DNA of 32,904 bases from Bacteroides sp. CAG:1060 (GTDB lineage Bacteria > Bacteroidota > Bacteroidia > Bacteroidales > UBA932): NCBI GenBank assembly GCA_000432655.1, contig HF986287.1, forward strand, positions 6,966 to 39,869. The letters are read 5' to 3'. Below, one piece after another: positions 19,701 to 26,734 of the stretch. Within the stretch, counting starts at the first letter, position 1. Each line of letters begins with the position of its first letter. The translations under genes were made by a program, and so were the position numbers. The notes below the pieces were generated by a model that was not told the origin of the DNA, did not search any database, and saw only the letters and a program-made list of their open reading frames with translations.

Positions 19701-19779
19701 TGGCGTGATAAAGAAGAGTTTTGATTTCACAATGCCGGAGAATTCGGTGGGAGTATTGAAACTTACTCCTGTGAAATGA
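16732..19779 (+). CDS. Secreted bifunctional SGNH acetylesterase / GH51 alpha-L-arabinofuranosidase
   Basis: The 1015-residue protein has a signal peptide (about residues 1-21). The first domain (about 28-275) is a sialate O-acetylesterase-type SGNH hydrolase: GQSNM with Ser39, HQGES at 176-180, and DQFH with Asp256 and His259 as the other triad residues. The second domain (about 285 to the end) is a GH51-type alpha-L-arabinofuranosidase: MRFPGGC, GIGNEN with Glu690 as likely acid/base, and FVGEFAN with Glu788 as likely nucleophile. Together they would remove acetyl and arabinosyl side groups from arabinoxylan or pectin. ATG 16732 is chosen over the TTG at 16702. It overlaps the convergent EEP gene by 17 bases. 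Confidence 0.88.
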   Translation: MKRIISLFSAAVISLTSAMAASGSKPDQNFFIYLCIGQSNMEAGAVPAEQDENFNDPRFQFMAAVDMPKYGREMGHWYTAVPPICREGNNLGPVDFFGRKMIENLPEQYRVGVINVSVAGAKIELWDKDDYKEYIDNERDWMKAIVAQYGGNPYQRLVEMARLAQKDGVIKGILMHQGESNSEDPLWPERVKRIYDNLCKDLSLNPKKTPLLAGELKYAEEGGVCAAFNTEIMPNLPKVLPSAHIISALGCESTGDQFHFNTEGMRLLGYRMADKMLQLQGFKPEQKRTLTLKPKALGIEVSPTLSGIFFEDINNSLDGGICAQLIQNNSFQAYNVPDAPENEFSVCDTVFFGWTVMRGAESKGTARAIDNKPLVNHKRYYDYDPNDKYDDELRYKQYSVRFDVESAGEGFGIAANGYGIAEYGKGPEFYYSNNTQTPSIPVVKDVKYDLGLYLQGEAYKGSFKVYLEDKNGELNSNVVEINGIADSWKKYTGELKALRTEDSRLCIMADTEGVFYLDFVTLVPESSQLWMDGKYGPLRKDMMQALADLHPTFMRFPGGCASEGTNYFGQVFWKNSIGSPEERLGFRNHWGYWTSQYVGFYEYFLMSESLGATPLPVLNDGVTCQFAGRQYIAPLDTEADRERFYNIFVKDALDLIEFCNGSVDTEWGSVRASMGHPEPFNLKYLGIGNENSGDAFWERFDIIYNAVKSQHPEITVVSTAGAFDAGREFDANMKQIDGKYPDTIVDEHYYKSDDWFYSHRDRYNADKVRGAEGNTYDRTKATRVFVGEFANSRTNNAFASTLAEAAYWTGLERNSDMVVMAAYAPLFCKKGYNKWDSNLIWFDNRGLWRTSNYYYQKLFSKSGDRAFEISEVMDGKVADDKVYTSPTIDTATGEIYVKFVNSEAVDKTVTVFTGSAVKYDVSVEFISSHNLDRKNQKEQNYYSSHPEYNKDPMESVPPGLRERPGMREMAWRFAKRVDYTEAVVPQVKALGVIKKSFDFTMPENSVGVLKLTPVK

Positions 19780-20671
19780 CAAACACTACCGGGAGATGAT
19801 CGCTCAGGCCTCCGTTGCATCGGGGACCGATAAAAGTTCGGCGGGGTTTTAGACCGCCGAACTTTTTGTCTTGTTCAAGCAGCAGGGGAGAGTCAAAGAT
19901 GTATTCCTTGACATGAAGGTTCCCAAAAATAAAACAGCCGTCTATTTTTTCCCATTCTCCGTTGTATTTGATGGTCCCGGCGAGCGTGTTGCCATAGGTC
20001 GGTGTCGGGTTCTGCAGAAGAGCTCCGTCCGACCATACGTTGTCATTGAAATCTCCGACGCTGAGCACTGCCTTGGCGCCTGAGTTAAGAAGGGAGTCTG
20101 CTATGTCTTTCATACGGTTCATTGCTATTATTCTGCCTGCGCTTTTGCCTCCGCCTACTTTTGAGGGGTGATGATTGACAAGCACGGAAAGGCTGTCAAA
20201 TTGGGCCAATAAAATATCCCTGGTAGGCATTATTGTTCCGGAGGAATCATAAAGATGCTTGGGTGCGCTGCTGACGGGCTGCATTGTGGCGTTGCGGCAC
20301 AGTATTGCGCAGTCGATGCCGCGGTGGTCGGCAGAGTCGTAATGTATGATGCTGTAGCCTGCTTTTCGCAGCAGGGTAGAGCGCAGCAGGCGATTCAGAA
20401 CAGTGCGATTTTCCACTTCGGCAAGACATATCAGGTCCGGCATTTTCCCGTATTGTTCCGCTATCAGCATAAAGGTCTTGCATAAACCTTCGCATTTGGC
20501 GAAAAAGCGCCTGTTGGTCCATGAACTGCGGACGGCAGGGGAGTGTGGTTCGAAAAAATTCTCAATGTTCCAGAAGACGACGAGAGTGTCGTTTGGAGAA
20601 GTCGGTGCCGGGGCTGTGCGCACACTTGAAAGCAGGAAAAGCCCCCAAAAAAGTATCATAGTTCGTTTCAT
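19763..20671 (-). CDS. Secreted endonuclease/exonuclease/phosphatase (EEP) family protein
   Basis: The 302-residue protein has a signal peptide (about residues 1-20) and the EEP metal-dependent phosphoesterase motifs: WNIENFF with Asn35 and Glu37, LAEVEN with Glu85, NHHPSK with His167/168, GDFND with Asp207 and Asn209, and the C-terminal LSDHLPV with Asp291 and His292. Family members cut DNA, phospholipids or sugar/inositol phosphates; the substrate here cannot be told. It acts outside the cytoplasm. Its 3' end overlaps that of the arabinofuranosidase gene by 17 bases, and it diverges from ychF with 53 bases between the start codons. Confidence 0.85.
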   Translation of the reverse strand: MKRTMILFWGLFLLSSVRTAPAPTSPNDTLVVFWNIENFFEPHSPAVRSSWTNRRFFAKCEGLCKTFMLIAEQYGKMPDLICLAEVENRTVLNRLLRSTLLRKAGYSIIHYDSADHRGIDCAILCRNATMQPVSSAPKHLYDSSGTIMPTRDILLAQFDSLSVLVNHHPSKVGGGKSAGRIIAMNRMKDIADSLLNSGAKAVLSVGDFNDNVWSDGALLQNPTPTYGNTLAGTIKYNGEWEKIDGCFIFGNLHVKEYIFDSPLLLEQDKKFGGLKPRRTFIGPRCNGGLSDHLPVVFVISQE

Positions 20672-20695
20672 GGCGCAAGGTAGTGATTTTTTGCG

Positions 20696-20703
20696 TAAAT
20701 TTG
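20696..20703 (+). promoter_or_regulatory. -7 promoter element of ychF
   Basis: TAAATTTG matches TAnnTTTG, 21 bases before the ychF ATG, in the short gap divergent from the EEP gene. No clear -33 box is visible. Confidence 0.45.
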
Positions 20704-20724
20704 CGGCTCGAAATATAATTTATC

Positions 20725-21825
20725 ATGAGTCTCAAATGCGGAATCGTCGGACTTCCTAATGTCGGCAAATCTACTCTTTTCAACTGCATAAGCTCAGGCA
20801 AGGCCCAGAGCGCAAATTTTCCTTTCTGTACCATCGAGCCAAATCTCGGATCCACCAATGTCCCGGACAAGCGTCTGGAGGTGCTTTCTGATATTTGCAA
20901 GCCTCAGCGCACCATACCTGCTACCGTGGATATCGTGGATATCGCCGGACTTGTGAAGGGCGCAAGTCATGGAGAAGGTCTTGGAAATCAGTTTCTTGCC
21001 AATATTCGTGAGTGTGATGCGATACTGCATGTGTTAAGGTGCTTTGATGACGGAAACGTGGTGCATGTGGACGGTTCCGTAGATCCTGTAAGAGACAAGG
21101 AGGTCGTGGATCTTGAGCTTCAGATAAAGGATTTGGAGACAGTGGAGTCAAGACTCTCCAAAGCAGAAAAAGCAGGGAAGGCCGGGGATAAGGAAGCCAA
21201 GAAACTTGCAGACCTCTTGATTAGGTACAAGGCAGCCCTTGAGCAGGGGAAATCTTGCAGAAGCGTGGTTCCTGCCAATGAGGAAGAAGCAGCCATTGCC
21301 AGGGATTTGTTCCTTCTTACCAATAAGCCTGTACTTTATGTCTGCAATGTGGATGACGCTTCCGCCCTTAATGGAAACAAATATGTGGATGCAGTACGTG
21401 AGGCCGTGAAGGACGAACAGGCTGAAATCTTGATTATTTCAGCACGTACTGAAGCTGAGATAGCTGAGATAGAGGATTATGATGACCGACAGATGTTCCT
21501 TCAGGAAATGGGACTTGAGGAGTCAGGAGTTATCCGGCTTATCCAAAGCGCATATCATCTTCTCGGACTTCAGACTTTCTTTACTGCAGGAGCAGACGAG
21601 TGCCGTGCCTGGACGATTCACAAAGGAGATAAGGCACCCAAGGCGGCCGGAGTTATCCACTCTGATTTTGAAAAGGGTTTTATCCGTGCCGAGGTTATCA
21701 GCTACGATGATTTTGTCAAATATAAGACTGAGGCGGCTGTGCGTGCTGCCGGAAAGATGGGTATAGAGGGTAAGGAATATGTCGTGAAGGACGGAGATGT
21801 GATGCATTTCCTTTTCAACGTATAA
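20725..21825 (+). CDS. ychF: Redox-regulated ATPase YchF (Obg-like)
   Basis: YchF is a universally conserved P-loop protein that prefers ATP to GTP, binds ribosomes and is linked to stress responses. The 366 residues match the family length. GLPNVGKST is at 9-17, followed by the G3 region DIAGLVKGASHGEGLGNQFL. The G4 position reads NVDD rather than NKxD, as is normal in YchF and linked to its ATP preference. A coiled-coil stretch and a C-terminal TGS domain follow (SDFEKGFIRAEVISYDDFVK). A terminator hairpin lies shortly downstream. Confidence 0.96.
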   Translation: MSLKCGIVGLPNVGKSTLFNCISSGKAQSANFPFCTIEPNLGSTNVPDKRLEVLSDICKPQRTIPATVDIVDIAGLVKGASHGEGLGNQFLANIRECDAILHVLRCFDDGNVVHVDGSVDPVRDKEVVDLELQIKDLETVESRLSKAEKAGKAGDKEAKKLADLLIRYKAALEQGKSCRSVVPANEEEAAIARDLFLLTNKPVLYVCNVDDASALNGNKYVDAVREAVKDEQAEILIISARTEAEIAEIEDYDDRQMFLQEMGLEESGVIRLIQSAYHLLGLQTFFTAGADECRAWTIHKGDKAPKAAGVIHSDFEKGFIRAEVISYDDFVKYKTEAAVRAAGKMGIEGKEYVVKDGDVMHFLFNV

Positions 21826-21845
21826 GGTTTCCCTTTATGGATTAA

Positions 21846-21880
21846 ATGCGGCGTTGCGTTATTGCGACGCCGTATTTGTT
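21846..21880 (+). terminator. Terminator after ychF
   Basis: ATGCGGCGTTGC (21846-21857) pairs with 21864-21875 with wobbles around a GTTATT loop, followed by a T-rich tract. It lies 20 bases after the ychF stop. Confidence 0.65.
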
Positions 21881-21893
21881 TGAAAGACTTCAG

Positions 21894-21924
21894 TTTGCAG
21901 ATAGAGAATAATTTCCTATCTTTG
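21894..21924 (+). promoter_or_regulatory. Promoter of the endonuclease lipoprotein gene
   Basis: TTTG (21894-21897) and TATCTTTG (21917-21924) are 19 bases apart, a full match to the Bacteroidetes promoter consensus. The leader to the ATG at 21972 is 47 bases and contains GTTTAAC twice in direct order near 21948-21962, a possible operator. Confidence 0.7.
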
Positions 21925-21971
21925 GCGATATTGGGTGGTTGGGTAAAGTTTAACCGTTTAACAATTCAAGT

Positions 21972-23693
21972 ATGAGAAAACATATATTGCCTCTTTTGAT
22001 TATTGTTTCCATTATATTCTGTTTCTCTTCGTGCCGTCCGGACAGCGGTCCGACAAAGCCGGAACCGGGAATAACGAAACCGGAACCTAAGCCGGAACCA
22101 GAACCAGAGCCGGAACCAGAGCCGGAACCGGAGCCAGAGCCGGGTCCCGGTCCTTCAGAAGCGGCGGTTATTTATTACGATAACCTTGACAAGGTAAAGT
22201 CAACATCCAACAACAATTATTTCAATACATGGACCGCGTTTCGCAATATGGAGGGAAGCGGAATAGCCTCTGTCACATACGATGGTTTCTACACATCGGT
22301 CCGCAGTACCTTTGTTTCAAAAGATTATCCGGGAGCGTCGGGAGTGAACGGCGTGTATTTCAGTAAGGAAGGTGCATGGATGGCGGTTAACGGGATAGGA
22401 CTTCCTTCGGATAAGCGCACATACAAGTTTACGGTAGGCTTATACGCACACAATAAGGATGTCGTTCCTAATAAAACCTTCAAGATAACCATCTCGGACG
22501 AGCACAATAAGAAAAATTACGATTTGGATTATTCTGCTCAGAAATATGGACAGTATTGGTATCTTGCGACCTCGGTTTTCGAAGTCAGTTCGACAGAGAC
22601 TACCAAGCTGAACATCAAGATAGTAGCTCTTTCTGATGGTTCTCAGGGCCGTGTTGACGATCCCAGGCTGGTCGTTACGGATGAATCTCCGTCGGTATCA
22701 TACGACTTTGGACACGTTCCGGACCCTACTCCGCAGATAAAGGACTATATCGAGAGACCGGCAACCGTCAAAGCGAATGCGGACTACAAATACGTGGACC
22801 ATAGGGGAAAGACATACAGGACCAAAAAAGAGGTCCGCAATTACGAAGCGTGCTACGACATCAGGCGACACAATCCTATGTGGGTGGCTTATCCTTGTCA
22901 CGACATTTATTGGGAGGGAGGATATACCCGTCCTGTAAAGGATCCATGGAGACTGGATCCGGAGTTCAGCGAGAGTGAGCAGTCAATAATATATGGATCT
23001 GACTGGAGCGATTGGCCGTGGTCGGCGACAGGCGGTATTTCTACGGATAAATATCAGTATTGGACCCCGATGCCTACGGGAAAAACTGTCAGCAAGGGTC
23101 ACATGATGCGCTCTGCGGAAAGAGGATGTGGAGATAAGAATAATCCTATCGCTCTTAACGTGCAGACCTTCTATCCTACCAATATTGCTCCGGAATGCTA
23201 TCAGAACGAGACTGATAATAAAGACTCCCATTGGGGTATGGTAGAAAACATCCTTCCGAATAAGTGGAGATGCAAGGATACGCTATATGTGGTGGTAGGA
23301 TGTTATTATGGAGATGATTCGTGGGTATTGAAAGACGCCTGCGATTGGGGGAACACCTCTTATAAATCCAAGGAGTGTGTAATGCCTACAGCCAGATACA
23401 AAATTGTCATGAGGACAAAGACAGGCTCTACCGGAAAGCCTATCTGGGAGTGTTCGGCGGATGAAGTCATGGCAATAGGCTTCTGGTTCCCGCAGAGCTT
23501 CACAGGTGAGAAGTTGTCATCCCTTCCTCCGCTTGCAGATTATATCTACTCGGTTTCTGAAATTGAGAAGATGATAGGAGGGGAGTTCAGTTTCTTCCCG
23601 CTGGCGCCTGACGGAGTGAAGGACAGTTACAATATCAGCGACTGGCCGGGGCTCTCATCCATAGCGGGAACGTCTTCGAAAAGAGGGCGGTAG
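21972..23693 (+). CDS. Surface lipoprotein with Pro-Glu stalk and DNA/RNA non-specific endonuclease domain
   Basis: The 573-residue protein has a lipoprotein signal with FSSC, lipid Cys21. A stalk of eight Pro-Glu pairs follows at about residues 41-56, then a beta-rich domain of unknown role (about 65-240). A C-terminal DNA/RNA non-specific endonuclease-like domain (about 265-560) follows. The active-site stretch reads SKGHMMRSAER with His377 at the place of the general base, where the family usually has DRGH. FYPTNIAPE and HWGMVEN fit the metal-binding region. It probably sits on the outer membrane surface and degrades extracellular nucleic acid. Its end lies 5 bases from the convergent NPCBM-like gene. 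Confidence 0.75.
   Translation: MRKHILPLLIIVSIIFCFSSCRPDSGPTKPEPGITKPEPKPEPEPEPEPEPEPEPEPGPGPSEAAVIYYDNLDKVKSTSNNNYFNTWTAFRNMEGSGIASVTYDGFYTSVRSTFVSKDYPGASGVNGVYFSKEGAWMAVNGIGLPSDKRTYKFTVGLYAHNKDVVPNKTFKITISDEHNKKNYDLDYSAQKYGQYWYLATSVFEVSSTETTKLNIKIVALSDGSQGRVDDPRLVVTDESPSVSYDFGHVPDPTPQIKDYIERPATVKANADYKYVDHRGKTYRTKKEVRNYEACYDIRRHNPMWVAYPCHDIYWEGGYTRPVKDPWRLDPEFSESEQSIIYGSDWSDWPWSATGGISTDKYQYWTPMPTGKTVSKGHMMRSAERGCGDKNNPIALNVQTFYPTNIAPECYQNETDNKDSHWGMVENILPNKWRCKDTLYVVVGCYYGDDSWVLKDACDWGNTSYKSKECVMPTARYKIVMRTKTGSTGKPIWECSADEVMAIGFWFPQSFTGEKLSSLPPLADYIYSVSEIEKMIGGEFSFFPLAPDGVKDSYNISDWPGLSSIAGTSSKRGR
22092..22139 (+). repeat. Hexanucleotide tandem repeat coding for (Pro-Glu)8
   Basis: Eight imperfect 6-base units of the form CC(G/A)GA(A/G) are in frame in the endonuclease lipoprotein and code for a rigid Pro-Glu stalk. 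Changes in unit number would alter stalk length without shifting the frame. Confidence 0.85.
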
Positions 23694-23698
23694 TATTT

Positions 23699-24643
23699 CT
23701 AAAAATTAAAATACTCCAGTCTCTCGAAGGTATTCGGAACATTATCATCTTTTTCGGGCCTTAAAATAAGGACCGTGTCCGAACTTGTCTTTCCGTCAAC
23801 CTCGATGGCCGCAGAACGATATGCGTTGAACGCATCAATCTGTGCTTTCGCGAGGGAGATGCAGGCAGATATGTCGTCTTCGCATTGAGTCAATGCCTTT
23901 GGTCCTTCTTTGACTTTCTTGCCGAAATATATCGTTTTATCGATGGAAAAAAGCGTCGCTACGCCAAGAGTCGCAGAGGCGACTCCCAGTCTTGCCAGCG
24001 AGATGGAGGACTGGATATTCTTGCCTTCATTGATTCTCTTTTCGAGAGTCTCTATCATTGAAGATATGCTTAGCCGCTGCCTTCTGGAGTTGACAAAAGA
24101 CAGACATTTATATACGGAGCCGTCTTTAGCCTGAACCCAGGTTTCGGATATTTTAGGCATCTCATAGTCTCCTTCGACATATTTCGAGGTTTTTCCCCAT
24201 ATCTCGGTAATGTCCTTCAAATAGCCGTCAACGGCAGAATCTCCGCTGTAGTTCTTCACCTCCCATGTGACGCGCTGCTTTGCTTTCTTTCCCTTTTTGG
24301 TGGTCTTTGAATTATTGTTGACTTCCGTAGTGGACTCGGAATCACCATTGTGGCTGTCGTCATAATTTCCGGAACTGTATTCGGTAGGGATTGCAATGTC
24401 GCACGGAGCTTTGCTGAGTTTCAAATCATAGAATACATATTGTCCGGAACGCTTGTCCCCGCATTCCATCCAGAACATGAGCTGGTGGCATTTGAAGATA
24501 GGGACGGTGACGGTAAGCGGCTCCATCTTGTTGTCCAGCCAGAACTCTCCTACAAGGACACGATCTGCAAATACATTGAGCTTGACAGGGTTCTTCAGCG
24601 CCTTCTCGCTCCTTACGTTGAATATTTCATCTGCCGCATCCAC
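23699..24643 (-). CDS. C-terminal part of a frameshifted secreted NPCBM-like repeat protein
   Basis: This open frame continues the protein that begins at 26619. It stays open upstream of its first start codon (GTG at 24643) to about 24760, through the residues HILLLEDKDSKQ and NPYGQYESCTFTVANKAEYV. Its first 120 residues form a fourth copy of the NPCBM-like unit: LNVFADRVLVGEFWLDN and VPIFKCHQLMFW match LRIYADGQLVF and IPIYKCRTLRF in the upstream part. The rest is a unique tail with a lysine-rich stretch and a helical region with a mildly hydrophobic segment (SLARLGVASATLGVATLF). I infer that it is not an independent gene. No function is known to me. Confidence 0.7.
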   Translation of the reverse strand: MDAADEIFNVRSEKALKNPVKLNVFADRVLVGEFWLDNKMEPLTVTVPIFKCHQLMFWMECGDKRSGQYVFYDLKLSKAPCDIAIPTEYSSGNYDDSHNGDSESTTEVNNNSKTTKKGKKAKQRVTWEVKNYSGDSAVDGYLKDITEIWGKTSKYVEGDYEMPKISETWVQAKDGSVYKCLSFVNSRRQRLSISSMIETLEKRINEGKNIQSSISLARLGVASATLGVATLFSIDKTIYFGKKVKEGPKALTQCEDDISACISLAKAQIDAFNAYRSAAIEVDGKTSSDTVLILRPEKDDNVPNTFERLEYFNF

Positions 24644-26619
24644 ATATTCCGCCTTATTGGCGACGGTGAACGTACAGCTCTCATATTGTCCATACGGGTT
24701 GAACGCTGCCGCTGACGCCTGTTTGCTGTCCTTGTCCTCGAGAAGCAGGATATGCTTCCCACAGGGGTGCCGGAAGCTCCGCCGGTTACACCAGTGTATG
24801 CGGAAATGTCCGACGCTCCAATATTTGCCCCAATTCCCGTCAAGGCCATGAATACGGCATCCATAAGGCTTACCTTCTCCAGACCGAGAGGAATGTTGGT
24901 CTCCAGCATGAAGCCCTTGTTAATCTGCCTTCCGTCCTTCATCTGGAAGTATTTTGTGATGGTGCTTCCGTCGCGGAAACAATCATCCATACTGAAATTG
25001 GTCAGGTCGCTGACATATCTTCCCAAAAAGTGGAAGTACGGCTTTCCGCAGAGGTCGATCAGGTCAACCTCGTAAGGGCAGTCCGGAACATCGTGTTCAA
25101 ATACGGTATTTGAGACAGGCTTTCCGCGGTAGAGGATTATATCGCCCACGCCGATTATGGTCTGCTTGGCCTTTCCGTTGCCCATCTTTTCGAACCTGAG
25201 CGTACGGCATTTGTAAATAGGGATTTCGTAATGTTGGTTAGGCCAGGTGCAATATATGGTATGATTGAAAACAAGCTGTCCATCAGCATAAATGCGCAGT
25301 TCGTCATCATCCATGACATGGTTCTTGCTCAGACATCCTGCATCGAAACTGATCCAGTCGTACTCTCCGGCGAGATCAAATTCGGCATACGAATCCACCC
25401 TGTCTCCCATCAGGGTGTTGCCTGTGGTGAGAAGCATTCCTTCCCAATACTTTTCCCCTCCCATGGAGAAGGTGTAGTGTCGGGATTCTCCCTCAAAGAG
25501 GGTCTTGTTCGCCGTGCTGATTCCGCGTACGGAATATGGCTTGATGGTGGACATAAGAGGACAGACGTCAGGAAGCTTGGATATGCGGTCTTTGCTGTGA
25601 TTGACAATGCCTGTCTGTGGAAGCGAGCCGGTTCCCTGCGGATAAGCGGTTATATCTACAACGCCGTAAGTTATTCCTCCAAGAAAATCACTGTTGCGGT
25701 ACTCGCAGATGAAGGCGAGCTGTTCCGCTCCATTTACGTCGACTACGACTTGCTGAGCCAAATCGGTCTGTTTCACCATACCTTCGTATATGGTCTTTTT
25801 GTCTGCTTTGACGACAAGCCATGCGCTCGAATTGGAACTCTGGTTGTCTCTTGGGCCCACGATAAAGGAAACCTTGTCGTAGCGCTTGTTGAGCCAGAAA
25901 TAAGCATATCCCTGCTCCACTCCGGCAAGGGCCTGTGAAACGGAGAACTGAAGACCGGAATCGTACTCTTTGCGGGTTATGCTTATAGTCTTCTCATAAT
26001 CCATGATGCTTTTGGCCTTGTCTCCCACAACCTGTTTGACATAGCCTCCTGCGCGCATGTAATATGGAGGGTTGACCTTCATCAGGTCGACTGTTCCTGA
26101 CGGAATGCCTGTAAGCAGGTTGTTGGGGTTGGATACTGATGCGCCTGCCTTCCATAGTTTCATATTACCAAAGCACATATCCACGCCTCCTCGCGGAATA
26201 CTGAACGTGAGTTCATCTACTCCCGTGACATCGAGAGTATAGAACCGCGGTGCGTCCTGCCCGAAAAACACTTCGTCCATAAGTCTTTTTCCGTCAGCAG
26301 AAATGGTTACTATAGAGGAAGCTCCATAAGAAGAGTTGTACGATGGTCCTATGACAAAAGAGAGTTTGCTGTATGCGCCCTTAAGACTGAAGACAACCTT
26401 TCCGGGTATGTTGTCAGAGATAAGTCCGCCCAATGGAGAGCTCAATGAGAATCCTGACTTGACTTTGTATCCGCTAAGCGTCATTGCGTCTCCTTGCGAC
26501 TTATATATCGTGCATTTTGATGCGCTTGTCGGTGTAAGTGTATTGACCAGCGGGGCCTGCGCGCAGATGTGTATCAGGCTTATTGACAGCAGTGAAATTA
26601 CGGCGAAAAACTTCTTCAT
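24613..26619 (-). CDS. N-terminal part of a frameshifted secreted NPCBM-like repeat protein
   Basis: The frame starts with a signal peptide (MKKFFAVISLLSISLIHICA) and has three NPCBM-like beta-sandwich units (about residues 40-160, 190-335 and 355-510), each with a conserved pattern of the type FVIGP, then VSADGK, then LTF. NPCBM/NEW2 modules are presumed carbohydrate-binding. A fourth unit begins near residue 600 but is broken. After about residue 625 the frame runs into a basic, low-complexity tail that looks like out-of-frame reading. Restoring one base near 24759-24768 joins it to the downstream frame and gives a protein of about 973 residues. It may bind polysaccharide at the cell surface; this is inferred. 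Confidence 0.7.
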   Translation of the reverse strand: MKKFFAVISLLSISLIHICAQAPLVNTLTPTSASKCTIYKSQGDAMTLSGYKVKSGFSLSSPLGGLISDNIPGKVVFSLKGAYSKLSFVIGPSYNSSYGASSIVTISADGKRLMDEVFFGQDAPRFYTLDVTGVDELTFSIPRGGVDMCFGNMKLWKAGASVSNPNNLLTGIPSGTVDLMKVNPPYYMRAGGYVKQVVGDKAKSIMDYEKTISITRKEYDSGLQFSVSQALAGVEQGYAYFWLNKRYDKVSFIVGPRDNQSSNSSAWLVVKADKKTIYEGMVKQTDLAQQVVVDVNGAEQLAFICEYRNSDFLGGITYGVVDITAYPQGTGSLPQTGIVNHSKDRISKLPDVCPLMSTIKPYSVRGISTANKTLFEGESRHYTFSMGGEKYWEGMLLTTGNTLMGDRVDSYAEFDLAGEYDWISFDAGCLSKNHVMDDDELRIYADGQLVFNHTIYCTWPNQHYEIPIYKCRTLRFEKMGNGKAKQTIIGVGDIILYRGKPVSNTVFEHDVPDCPYEVDLIDLCGKPYFHFLGRYVSDLTNFSMDDCFRDGSTITKYFQMKDGRQINKGFMLETNIPLGLEKVSLMDAVFMALTGIGANIGASDISAYTGVTGGASGTPVGSISCFSRTRTANRRQRQRSTRMDNMRAVRSPSPIRRNMWMRQMKYST
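24759..24768 (-). other. Probable single-base frameshift site
   Basis: The plus strand here holds CCC (24759-24761) and GGGG (24765-24768). Adding one base in either run would join the two NPCBM-like frames through G-K-H-I-L-L-L. It could be a sequencing or assembly error in a homopolymer or a true inactivating mutation. Confidence 0.7.
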
Positions 26620-26656
26620 AACGATAGGATTGATAAGAGGTTATGCATAACTAGCC

Positions 26657-26687
26657 GCAAGATAACGAATTGTAATTATATCTGCAA
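26657..26687 (-). promoter_or_regulatory. Promoter of the NPCBM-like gene
   Basis: On the minus strand TTGC (26684-26687) and TATCTTGC (26657-26664) are separated by 19 bases, near-matches to TTTG and TAnnTTTG. The leader to the ATG at 26619 is 37 bases. Confidence 0.45.
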
Positions 26688-26734
26688 GCTTTTCCGTCGT
26701 GGAGAGTATCAGAGCGAAGGAAGAGGCTGTGCCT

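Noticed and set aside
22018..22146. Pro-Glu rich region as a TonB-like protein
   Set aside because: The repeat follows a lipobox Cys and precedes a nuclease domain; no TonB C-terminal domain is present.
25231..25938. Open frame of 235 codons opposite the NPCBM-like gene
   Set aside because: The minus-strand frame has a signal peptide and internal repeats, so the plus-strand frame is a shadow.
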